Part shown: piece after piece, positions 29,421-42,259 of the stretch
Layout: each line of letters begins with the position of its first letter
Position numbering within the stretch: the stretch's first letter is position 1
Origin: Ligustrum vulgare
Taxonomy: Eukaryota; Streptophyta; Magnoliopsida; Lamiales; Oleaceae
DNA: 64,000 nt
Assembly: GCA_963555705.1 (NCBI GenBank)
Contig: OY743181.1
Span: forward strand, 26,974,513-27,038,512
Reading direction: 5' to 3'
Notes under the pieces: generated by a model
What the model was told of the DNA's origin: nothing
The model's database searches: none
Seen by the model: the letters and a program-made list of their open reading frames with translations, nothing else
Program-made: the position numbers and the translations under genes

Positions 29421-32400
29421 ACTCAATCAATCATCCAACATTATCCAACTTATTAACTCCTTCATTGACCTTCTATTTCCGACCTTTCAAGGATCTATAC
29501 TGATATCGAATCCACGATCAAAACATCAATCATTCCAATGCTTAAACTAAAAATCAAGAAGATTGATCAAGAATAAAACCTTATAATCCAAAATATAGAA
29601 ACGCGGTATCAATTCCAAAATATCGAGTACAAACTCAAACTTGGCAGAATCTTTCTGAAAGATATACAAACGCATTCATTTCTAAACTCGACTGAAATTC
29701 CCTTTTAAAATTGAAGAAATTCAAACTTAAATCCTTTAGTCCATACTTTTAAATCGTGCATCAAGTACCTGGTATCACATACTCATTCTAGCTGAGGACT
29801 AAGGTACTAACTTAAAGCAGCATCATAAGGATCAGATATGATATTCTCAAACTTAAGAAACCTCACTAATTTCCCAATCTGAAGTTCAAGATTCAATTTT
29901 CCCTGTTCTCCCAAAACTTCAATTCATGTCACACTATGAACAATACTCTGATTAAGTCTATCACCAATAAATAAGACTTCGGTGAACGATATAGGATTCC
30001 TCAGCATGTTTACTTAACCCAAAGATACAATCACATTATAAGTAAAAGTCGCACAACTGATCATCTTAGATTTTCCATTATTGTAGCAAAATACTTTACT
30101 CACATCAAAGGCACAACCAATAATAAGTAATCGGAACTGCATCACCAAAACTTCAAATAAACCCATATATTATGACTCAAAATGAAAATTCTCAATCGTA
30201 GGTAATATTTCACCATAATTCAATAACCATCAAAATAAGATCAATTGACTCAACATATTTACCCAATCCTTCACGAGATAACCATAACATCTATTAACCG
30301 TCTAGTCACCATATCTTGTAGTAATCATGTAACATGTCACTTATCATCACATCATATGACCTCAAATAATCATATCAATCTCTCTTAAGATTTCAATATA
30401 ATAACCATCATATCTATCACATGAACCTTATACGTCAATCTGCTCACTAAGATTATATATCAATCTCTCAAACTAAATAAATCTTGGATTCTGCCATTTG
30501 TCACTCTTTCTGCACACTACTCCATAATAAGTCATCACTGTGAAGTTTGATCCCCATTTTCCACAAATTCTATCCACAAGGATAATTGCATAAAAGTTCA
30601 TTTCTTATTTCGAACCGAGATACCGTTAGTAACAATTTTCCAAAATTTCAAGATATGATCTATCATAAACTTTCCTTCGATCATATGCATTACTTCTGCA
30701 ATACTTGAACAAATTTAGGACCTGATAAAATTTCTTTCATCAATTTCATCCAACAATTTCTCTCATGATCTTCTAATATCATAAATGAAAACTTAATATA
30801 CATCAGTGAATCATTCACACTACGAGGAAACCTTGATTCATTTCCATGACTAAGACTCATCTTTCTTCGAATTCTACTTAGAACCAATATAGCATAACTT
30901 ATTCATGGAAAGTCAACTTATTTCATAATCTCAATACATCGTCACCTTCAGTTCTCACCATAAGAAAAAAATCACATTCCTTCTTATAATTATCTCTTGT
31001 ACCCTTTATATTCAAATGACCTTATGACAATCATCATTATCTCACATAATCCCAAACATTCGATCATATGTCTCCAACTTCTCACTATAAAATATTTTCA
31101 ATATCTCCCATTCATGATAACTGACTTTTCCAAATAATCATATTACTTGTAAATAACCAAATCTTTAACACATCATCTACCACATCAGCTTCCAAAATAA
31201 ATCAACAGTATTATCGCATATCCTCATAGTTTATAATATTCTCCAGTACAAGTACTCATTTCATACTAATAATCAATTCGTTCCCAAGAATAATTAAGAT
31301 TTTTTTCCCAATAACACCATAATATTTATCTTCACTCATCTTTCAAAATATACCTTGACATTTCCCAATGTATGCTTCAAGTCTTCACATCACTTCACGT
31401 ATACCTTGATATCCCAGTATTTGTATACATCATCTTGTTCTTGAAATTGTGAAACAAGGAGAGCGTTTCAATAGAACTATATCCATTACAAAAATGATTA
31501 TACCTCGAAAGCCAAAAATTTCTCAAGAGTCATTATCCCTTTTTATCATTTACTAAGTCTTGCTTATGGTGTAAATGAACTTGCAAGTCTAACATCAATT
31601 CCCTTAGTGGGTTGTTTACCATATCGTACTCTTAACTCAAAATGATAAAATTCTGGGCAGAGTCTCCCTTGTAACTTGGACTTATCCAACCCGTAGGTAT
31701 ACTTCATAACCAACAATAACAACCTGTAGTTACACTCCCCATCTGACCACAACGATTTAAATATTGACAACAATTCAAACAAACTTCAATACTACCTAAA
31801 AATATCCCAGAAAATCAATTCATCATTCCTCAACATAACAATTTCAAATCATAGTTTCCAATATCGCAATATCACTTCCTTCAACACATTAGTTGGCTCA
31901 AATAACCACTCATTAGTCATACTTATAAATATATGACACAATTCATAATCCCAAAATTTCTTAATTACAAGATCAAACAACATTATAAATTTCTCTCAAA
32001 ATAGAGGAATAATTCACTTACTGAAACACAATGTCAATACCTCAATTCCCAAATAATTAAGAACCAAATCTTTAAACCTCAAATTTCATAATTCTTCTCA
32101 TAAAAGTCTCAATAAAATCATATTACTTATACTTTCATCATCTCATCACAACTTCATAAAACTGGTTTGCCATTTCTCGTTGATTTAATGAAAATGTTGA
32201 CAACAAGTGACTAGTGAATCTCGCAACAGTTGCTCTAAAAACCACTAGTCATGGCCTCATAACACGCGGCACAGTAATCGATAGTGTGGTCATATATCTA
32301 AACATTAGGTGTTGGTCAAAACGACATATATTCCGAAAATATTGTCTAATCATTTCTATTGACTTCTCGTAATTGGTGTCATGTCTAAAATTAATTATAC

Positions 32401-32640
32401 AAAGTCCAGGTAGGGTTCATCATTTTTAAGTTCGAGGACGAAAATTATTATAAAATCATTCTTAAATCATATTATTCTCATTATGCTCAACACTCGTTCT
32501 CTTTCTTTTCTTTTCTTTCTGATTTGGATACGATTTCTCGTTATGCTCCAAAACTCATTTCTTTCTTTCTTATTCTGATACAAACTCTTTCTCTTCTCTT
32601 CATTATTTCTCATAAATCATTAAAATAAGTATCCGAAAAT
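29421..32640. other. Non-coding internal region of gypsy element, G-poor on plus strand
   Basis: About 3.2 kb in which the plus strand is strongly depleted in G (the element sense strand in C). I see no protease, RT, RNase H or gag motif in any frame and no frame over about 75 codons. It differs from the equivalent region of the related unit at 43200-47400, which still codes. This looks like a replacement or extreme drift rather than simple decay. Confidence 0.6.
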
Positions 32641-32792
32641 ACTGAAATAATGTTAAACATCATAAACTTCTTTACCTCGGAGTTGGTGGGACGAGTGATA
32701 GCAGTGGCAGTCTTCATCAATAATAATTAAGTAATGAAAACTGTTTCTTGAAATTTCATTTTGAAACTTTGCCAGTCTACAGAAACGCGGAC

Positions 32793-32806
32793 TGGCTCTG
32801 ATACCA
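32793..32806 (-). promoter_or_regulatory. Primer binding site of gypsy element
   Basis: Minus strand TGGTATCAGAGCCA, a full match to the initiator tRNA-Met complement, three bases from the LTR. Confidence 0.93.
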
Positions 32807-32809
32807 AGC

Positions 32810-34664
<1,855 letters not shown>

Positions 34665-34942
34665 GCGACCTTATGGTTATATCTATAACAAATTATCAGA
34701 ATGTCATATATGGGTCGATTGAAGAACCAAAACATCATTTAAATACTTGGGAGGTTCCTCTTGCATTTTCTCTCTATATTTTCTTTGTTTTCTCTTCATT
34801 TTCCCCCAAATTTTCTACCTATAATCCAAGAATATTTATTTCACATTTATTGTATTATGGTGGGTTGTTGAAAACATTGATTGAAGAGGGAAATATTCAA
34901 GTCAAGGAAGGATATTGAAGCATTTAAACTCAACCATCTACT

Positions 34943-35256
34943 TGAAGCATGATTGGCGTTGAATCTAAAGGATCTACTGTTGGATAGATTCCCTTGGTAG
35001 CTAATCCTCTTGATAGTATGGTAGTAGCATCTAAATGTACAAATGTCGTAGCAGGAGTAGGGTTGGTCAAATTGTCTGCAGGTACATAAACTGCTTGAAT
35101 AGAAGTTAGGGAACCTTTTTTGGTATAAGTAATTCTTTCTTGTAAAGTCCCCATTTCGGTACTCAGGGTAGGTTGATAAGCAATAGTGGAAGGCATTCTA
35201 CCCAATAAGGCCGATACTTCGGATCCTACTTGGAATAAACGGAAGATCTTATCTTA
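34943..35256 (-). pseudogene. atpB: Plastid atpB fragment (nuclear plastid DNA)
   Basis: Minus strand reads [14 protein letters not shown], then [56 protein letters not shown] and MLQ. This is the catalytic beta subunit of ATP synthase. STEM.LQERIT and LSRGLA.KGIYP follow the plastid form rather than the nuclear-encoded mitochondrial one. About 105 of roughly 498 residues are present, with no start, promoter or ribosomal protein neighbours. Several substitutions in normally invariant positions show that it is no longer under selection. It lies within the solo-LTR remnant, so plastid DNA was inserted into a dead repeat. Confidence 0.93.
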
Positions 35257-36048
35257 GTTTTGTTGGGATGTTTGATTATAGCTTAATCTCACTTAATTGA
35301 TGTTATTTTTTGTTTATTGAATTTGTGTTATTTATTATTCTGTATTTGAATTTATGATTATTCTTGCATTTGTCTAGCTATCGAGTGTTAGTTGTTGGAT
35401 TGTGTGGTGATTGTGAAATACTACACAATTCAGATTAGAAATTCAAAAACCCTACATAACTTGATTAATTAATTAATTAGGTTAATTAACTTTCGAAAGA
35501 AGAGATTGACTTGTGTTAATTATTTAATTAGGACTAATTAACATTCGAGAGAAGAAATTAGTTATGTTTGGAGAGATAATCGTTGCAATTATTTGATTAA
35601 TTAATTGACTAGAACTAATTACATTCGAGAGAAGATTTTTAGCCTGTGTTAGTTAGTTAATTGAGATCAATTGATATTTTAGAAAAGCAATTGGTGTTGT
35701 TAAGAGAATTATACCCTACATATGTTTTAAGTAATCCATTTCTTTTACAAAGTGCAAATTTGTATTAAGTGAGAATTATGTGAAAATCAAATATCCCAAC
35801 ATTTTCCAACTTCAACATTTTTCAAAATCATTTTCATTTCCTAGCTTTTATATTGTCATTTCTTTATTTAAATTACTATTTAAGGAATTAATCATCAAAC
35901 GAAACTTGTTATGTTACTTGACTTTTCATTCAAATTAAAATCATTAATCTTAGTTACAAATTGATCAATCCTAGGGGTACAACAACCACTCGTCTCTTTA
36001 CTACTTGAATGCGAACCGTGTACTTACGGTACACAATTTTAGCGAACA

Positions 36049-36424
36049 ATAATCCTAATCCTAGGCGATCCATTGAGCTATTTTCACAAAGATTTAATGC
36101 TTTTGATTGGTTTTTAATTGACATAGAGATATGTTAAAACCATTTGATTGGAACGAATTTCACTCGATAGTGGCTATTAGATAAAATAGGAAAATTGGGT
36201 CTAACATTATAAATGATTAATTTGTTAATTCGCATGTTGACAAATTAATTAAGTGAATGTTAAGTGAAATAATGAATCCTAACTATTTAATCATCCATTT
36301 TCCTCATTTTTATTAGAATATAAATTTAGTTTAGTTTAGTTTATTTTCATTTGTAAAACTCCCATCTTTTAATTGTGTGTTTTCATTGTTAAGATTAAAT
36401 TAACAAAAGTATAATATAGTACAC
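36049..36424 (+). repeat. Element X 5' LTR, segment 3
   Basis: Matches 50228-50600 of the 3' LTR, including GATCCATTGA.CTATTT, AATTGACATAGAGATAT and AAAACTCCCATCTTTTAATTG. It ends in TACAC, the first copy of the duplication around the next solo LTR. Confidence 0.75.
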
Positions 36425-37939
36425 TGATAAGTGTATTTTATACACTTATTTGTATGCCTAAATTAGGTGTAATTATTGTCGTTTAGGAATATTTGCTATT
36501 TAATTTATGTTTATTTGTTTACTTTTCAGAAAATGTCCCAATTGAAGAAGAATGAAGCAATTAATGGAAAAATGACACGATTGGATGTTAATTGGAGCTA
36601 AATTGGACAAGTGAGGAGTTTGTGACAACAGCCAGGAAACATGCTTGGTGCCAAAGTGACTAAATCAGAGGTTGGAGGACCTAATTGAATGAATTAAGAG
36701 CTTGAATGGTCAAACCGAGAAGAAGATAAAGTTTGGGGACTAAATTGCAACAATTGAAAGTTGAGGACTGAAGGTGCAATTAAAAGTCAGGGACTAACTT
36801 GCACAGCCGGAAGAATGATGAAGTCACGATCGCTGGTCACACACCAAGCGATCGTGAGAAGACTCAAAATTGTAACCCGAGAGTTTTAATGAAGTCCACG
36901 CGATCGCTAGGGTTGATACCACGCGATCGCGTGAGTATCCGGCTGGGCCAACTGTGGGCTTTTTCTCGCGATTTTTATCAGACTTTTCTCTTCTTGACCT
37001 AGGTTTTCTCCAAAAGATATATATACAACATAAGAGGCACGAATATGAGACCTTTTGCCTCTCCATAGAACGAGCCACAATAGAGAATTCAACATCAAAT
37101 TCTTGGAAAATTAAGCATAGCAGAGGGGCGTGAATTGAAAACAATTGAAGAATTGATAATTGGTGCAATCTTTCCATTCTTTATATTGTTTTTCAATGAA
37201 CGTTTATTTTTACTGTTTTTGTTATTTCATGATGATGTGTAACTAAATTCTATGTTGGGATGAACGATGTAGCCTAGTTATATTATTTTAATTCCTAATT
37301 CCGTTGTTTTAATGTTTTGTTGCATGTATTGATTTATTATTGTTGCATGTGTTTAATGCGTGAATGAACTGGCCACTTATTCATGATTTCATGTGTTATT
37401 TCCATAATCCGAGAGGTGAGTTAATAACATAGATCTAGGTAATAAATCCGGTAATTGAACGAGAGATAGAGATATACTCTTGTAATTATTGCGGTCGTGT
37501 GTGAATTCTTGTGTGTAATGCATCTAGTTAAGGAATATTCGGACCCGCTGTAGAGATACAAGGTTGACTTATTTAGGTAGGATTGATTTAAACTCGAGAG
37601 AGGAATCTCAATTTAAATTAGTGAATTCGACCGAGTACACAAATAGGAAATAAAACTGGAATTGGAGTTGATTTAATTGGCTAGGTGAATTCGTGAATCC
37701 CAACTACTTTACAATCTTATTTGAAAACAAAACAATTTAACAATTCTTTTTAATTCATTAGTTCCATTTCTTAATTCTAGATTTTTATTTTTAAAACGAT
37801 TTTCCTTTGTTCAAATAAAGTTAAGAACTGAAATATTTCGGTAATTAATAGCAGTCCTCGTGGAAACGATAATCCGGACTCTAAGGTCCACTTTATTACT
37901 TGATTACGATATCGTACACTTGCGATTTCGAACACAACA
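36425..37939 (+). mobile_element. Solo LTR, 1515 bp, perfect 5-bp TSD
   Basis: TGATAAGTGTATTTTATACA at the left and AACACAACA at the right are flanked by identical TACAC at 36420-36424 and 37940-37944. There is no second LTR or internal region, so it is the product of recombination between two LTRs. The TGATAAGTG start and the CTCGTGG..CGA.AATCCGGACTC and GTACACTTGCG end belong to the Tat/Athila-like type. It contains a cluster of GCGATCGC palindromes at about 36830-36940. Confidence 0.88.
36826..36940. repeat. CGATCG palindrome cluster in solo LTR
   Basis: CACGATCGCTGG, AAGCGATCGTGAG, CACGCGATCGCTAGG and CACGCGATCGCGTGAG occur within 115 bp. The last is a perfect 14-bp palindrome CACGCGATCGCGTG. 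Confidence 0.85.
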
Positions 37940-37944
37940 TACAC

Positions 37945-38036
37945 ATCCCTCGTGGGATCGACAATCCGAACTCAAAAAGTCAACTATATTACTTGAAAGT
38001 GACTCGTGCACTTGCGGTATACGTTTCTAGTGAACA
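37945..38036 (+). repeat. Element X 5' LTR, last segment
   Basis: ATCCCTCGTGGGATCGACAA...TTTCTAGTGAACA matches the end of the 3' LTR at 50595-50687. It closes the 5' LTR and is followed by TTTTTGGCGC. Confidence 0.75.
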
Positions 38037-38040
38037 AGTT

Positions 38041-38062
38041 TTTGGCGCAGATATCGTGGAAT
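38041..38062 (+). promoter_or_regulatory. Degenerate primer binding site of element X
   Basis: TTGGCGCAGATATCGTGG follows the LTR end. Plant Tat/Athila elements have a primer site starting TGGCGC here. The 3' half is diverged. Confidence 0.5.
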
Positions 38063-38220
38063 GTTTTTACTTTGATTACTGTTTTAGCTAATTTTAGTTT
38101 TATCAACTTGTTTTTATTTTGTTAATTTTGTTAACCACCACAATTCTAATCCTTCCTGTATTTGGTTTTCGTTCTATGTATACACAATTCTAATATTGGC
38201 AAAATAAGAAAGCATTTGCA

Positions 38221-39005
38221 ATGAACAATCTCAATATGAGTAATGAATACATGCTTGGAGAATATCCAAGTTATGAAATTTGTTACAAGATGCATTGTAA
38301 TGGACAGTCTTGTTTTCGGGTAATAGTTTGCTTACGTTGAAACTTATTGGGTATAGACAATACTTGAAATTCCGAAAACAAACAATTGACATATTGGATG
38401 CAAGTTACATGCTCTTGGAAGATTGTGTACCAAATTATTGGGATGAGGATACGACTTTTGTGGGAGATGGTCATTCACTATTGAATGAGAAGGTACTTGC
38501 AAAGTATTATAATGAGCTTGCAAAGTTAGATGAAGATAATATGCTTATAGGAGATGCCGTGTATTGGGAAAGCTTTCAAAGGTGGGGGTATGATCCACTC
38601 TTGAAAATTTATAGGAAATACTTATCATTTCCCATGGATTCAAATTTTTGGACCGGTCATTCAATCCGAATATATCAACCGTTGGAGACGAGCGTGAAGA
38701 AAATGACAAGTTAATCACGAGTGGCAATTAATGTGAAAGAGATTAAATCACATTTTCTAAACTTTATTGATTCTCCAATAATGGATTTTGTGATTAAGCC
38801 ATTTGAGGAGGTACAATTCTATATAATTGAATTTGAATTGGATGATGTGGGCAAGTCCCATGATATTGGAAGTAACAAAGTGCAAGTATGGAGAATCAAT
38901 GAAGAGTGGAGCAAATCCAAAAGAAGAAAAGTATCTAGTCATCAAAAGCTATATTTAGGGTGCCATGAAGAATTTATGCGGAGTCAAGCTAATAACTTTA
39001 AATAA
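38221..39005 (+). pseudogene. Element X ORF, about 260 codons, unrecognised, two breaks
   Basis: ATG at 38221 (MNNLNMSNEYMLGEYPSYE...) runs to near 38310, where the frame shifts. The frame 38301-38714 continues (TLKLIGYRQYLKFRKQT, ASYMLLEDCVPNYWDEDTTF), then a single TAA (38712-38714) and the same frame resumes to 39003-39005 (FVIKPFEEVQFYIIEFELDD, SKSKRRKVSSHQKLY). It is the only coding-like feature of element X and begins about 180 bp after the primer site, the usual place for gag. I recognise no gag, protease or RT motif. It may be a lineage-specific protein of a non-autonomous element. Frame and length retention suggest it was once translated. Confidence 0.5.
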
Positions 39006-39788
39006 GTGCTTAATGGGAGGCTACTTATTCTCTATCATCTAGCTTTGCTTTTACTGTTTTGCATTTTATTTACTTTATTGCAAATAAGTTGGTTAGGTCC
39101 AAGTCTTCATCCCCCACCTTTACTTTTCCTAAGTTGGGTAGTGAAAAATAGCTGTAATACAATCTCTTATCAAACTTTCAAAGTCAAATATTTTCTTAAC
39201 ACTCATTTTTAGAACATATAGTGCATATTGTATTTTTTCTTCAATTGTGATTTAATGTTGAGGTGGATGGGAAAATTGTATTGGATTTATGAGTTAGAGT
39301 TAAGATGTTGAATGTGATTTAAATTTTTGGGTTATTCACCACTTAAAATCTACACTTTTCTTATGTTTTCATAGGATGTTCACAAGGTATTCGATGAAAT
39401 GCCTCATTGGAGAAATTTGTGTTCAATCGATTGAAGGTTTTAACACAAGTTTAGGGGTGGACTATTGGGTTTTCTATGAGATGTTCACATACCCAAGACT
39501 ACTTATGAGTTCCCCACCACTTCTTGGGATGTCTAGTAACTTCTTCCCTCTTTGATTTTATTATACACATTGAGGACAAAGTGCATTTCATGTTTGGGGT
39601 GATTTCTTATGATGTATTGACATATTAAATAGTATTGCCAGCTTAGGATGACTTGATATTTAAAATTATCATTGATTCATGATATGCTACTTGTGTGTAT
39701 TTTAACAAATTTCTTATCAATTTAAGATCTCAGTTTTATTCAGCACAATAATCATGACCAATTGTTGGTGAAGTTTGAAAATTGTTGA
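39006..39788 (+). other. Element X internal non-coding region
   Basis: Contains ACATTGAGGACAAAGTGCAT followed by TGTTTGGGGTGA (about 39566-39602), a phrase found near the 3' side of the internal region in Athila/Tat-type elements. No gene was seen. It ends at the chimeric element. Confidence 0.5.
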
Positions 39789-40065
39789 TGTAATGACTCG
39801 GGTCCCACTTAACGGCTGTCCCGACCATTAGATCGACGACATACTGCTCCTACTGTACCAACATGGATCTTTTGAGCATGCTTTGTCCTCACTCGCACAC
39901 TCCCCGAGAAAGTTTTCCGGGAGATCACCCATCATAGAATTGTTCCAAGCCAAGCACGCTTAATTGTGGAGTTTCTAATGATGGACTTCCGGAAAAGAAG
40001 GTGCACCTTGTTGGTATGAGTAGTACCTATTAAATATTTTAAGCTTTCCTGGCCTGGGTGTTACA
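39789..40065 (-). repeat. TRIM-like 3' LTR (277 bp)
   Basis: Pairs with 47819-48093: shared GTTAGATCGACGACGTA-like, ACCAACATGGATCTTTT, AGCATGCTTTGTCCTCACTC and CTTCCGGAAAAGAAGGTGCA. Confidence 0.88.
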
Positions 40066-40266
40066 ATCACCCCTCGTTAGACTCATGACGTCCTCATTGC
40101 GCTTAAATCATCTGAGGATTCATCTAAGGATCCGTTGTCAGGCGTTGTGATTCTAGAGGTGGCTCCTACGGGTTCAAGAGGTGGCTCCTACCCTATGACG
40201 TAGCACTTTGTCCTACACAGCACTTAGTTCCTGATTTCCGGCTGACGGCCAACTCTGATACCAAGC
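40066..40266 (-). other. TRIM-like internal sequence with primer site
   Basis: About 185 bp without coding capacity. On the minus strand it runs from primer site TGGTATCAGAGTT (40251-40263) to a purine-rich AACGAGGGGTGAT next to the LTR. A direct repeat GAGGTGGCTCCTAC occurs twice (about 40155 and 40178). Confidence 0.7.
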
Positions 40267-42214
40267 TTTAACGCCCCGAATTATCTTTTAACCCAACGCG
40301 TTAACAAACATAATCTCGTTCACGTTAAATGTTTGGAAAAAATAAATTTAGGAAAAATTGTTTTAGATTGAAATAATAACTATTTTTTTGAAGTTAACAA
40401 TATATTTCAAGTTTAGTGGACTTCAGATAATGAGAAATAAATAATTTGAAGAGGTTATAGAAAAATTCAGCAACTTATGCTATTTTTCCCCGAGTAACGC
40501 AGTCTGTTTGTAAAAATTATTTAACATAGTAAAAAATGTCAAAAAATTATGAAATTTTATTTCAATGTCCAGAACTCATATAAATACAACATATAAAAAG
40601 TTGGGGTCTTAATGACTATGTTTGAAGTACGAAATTATTTTTTAAACAGGCTGATCACTGTTTTCAAAACTGCCCCATTGCCGTGTACAAAAAATTCATA
40701 ATAAATTCTACGGGACTCAAATAGACCTGTTTTCAGTTCCATATGATAGATAACACATAAATGGTCATTTTTCATTTTGAAACATTCAGAAATCATAACT
40801 ATCACTACTTGCAGTAAATTTTTCAGAGTGCAATCAAAATCTGAAATTTTCAAGGCAGCAATCTAAATATATATTTTTCTCCAAAAGTAACAATTCATCA
40901 ATCAAAAAGTATATTCATTCAAGAAATTTTCGAGTCTTTAAAATGTATTGCAACATTAACACAAATAAGTCCAAACATAAATGCATAAGAATTTAAATTT
41001 CATTCACTACTGCCCGCCGTCTTGCTTTGTCCAGTCCTCCAATCTGTAAAGTTTTTAAATATGAGAATTTCGAAGAAATATTCAATATTATAAACACACG
41101 CTAATGAAATTAAAATATACCAACACTTGATTATATGTCAATATCAACTTTCATATTTGGGAAACATTTTAACATGGCCAGTTAATGAAATTTACTGTGA
41201 TTATCTTCAATCACAACATATTAGATGATTACGGTCAATCATCAATCATAATCCCATCATAAATTAATTTATAGCATGCCAATTATTTATTAGCACATGA
41301 AAAGCTATGCATTTCATCAAATATAAGACATTGACACAAATTTCATACTAGCATAATAATATTTAATTCAAAAGCGTAATAACTTGTGTATGAGAGAGGA
41401 TACTACCTTTAATTTTTCAGAACTTGTTGAGTTTAATTTGCATGTGAAATTGAAATGCACAATCACCAAATTAACAACTTTTCCAAGTAGCTTGCCAAAG
41501 AAAGTAGTAGTTGCAGTGACCGAGTTTTGAGAAATAATGAAAGAAGATGAAACTCTGTTTTTTAACTCTGCTAGGCTTTTAAAATTAACGTGTAAATAAT
41601 GAAGTGATTGGTTGTTTTGTAAATGGGAAAAACAGGAAAAAATGCGACGTGAATTATCCACTCACCGCAACTGATATGTTTTCATATTTTGAAATGACTT
41701 GACCCCCTTCTCTGATTACATAAAACTTTATAATAATAATTAATTTATAAGATTTCACGCTTTTTTAAATTGAAATAACATGGGTTGATCCCGACTAAAA
41801 TATTTTTTTCTCGACTCCGACTTACACTATTTAATATAAGCTACAAAATGACACCAATGTTAATATACTTTTATCAACCTTTAAGATTTTTTCAATATTT
41901 GACCCAATTAAAATTATTGGTTTTTAAAAAAGAAAGACATTAATTTAAAACACTTGAACTTGTCTTGAAAAATATTTGAAGCTCGACTAATAAGTTCGAC
42001 ACTTTAAAATAAGTACAAATTTGAACATGCAACATGATAAAATATTTCTCGCAATTAAATAAAATAATTGCTAGGAAAGTGCACGTAACATCATATCATG
42101 ACCAATAATTAATTTAAACATTAGGAAGTGTCATAGCGACGCACAAGCTCATTAAAATATTTTTGAACTCTTAACATAAAATTCATCGTTAAACTAAAAT
42201 TTCTGGTTGCTACA
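40267..42214 (-). repeat. Gypsy LTR inside chimera (1948 bp, single copy)
   Basis: Starts TTTAACGCCCCGAATT (expected TG mutated to TT) and ends GGTTGCTACA, paralleling TGTAGCGCCCCGAG...GGTCGCTACA of the gypsy element at 25904-34664. A polypurine tract follows at once at 42215. No second copy of this LTR is found beside the gag end. Confidence 0.8.
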
Positions 42215-42232
42215 ACCTCCCCCACTTAAAAT
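42215..42232 (-). promoter_or_regulatory. Gypsy polypurine tract in chimera
   Basis: Minus strand ATTTTAAGTGGGGGAGGT adjacent to the gypsy LTR. Confidence 0.8.
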
Positions 42233-42259
42233 AATTTCGTCCTCGAAATTTAACTTACT

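Noticed and set aside
34930..35256. Functional ATP synthase beta gene
   Set aside because: Only about a fifth of the protein, altered invariant residues and no start; an organelle fragment.
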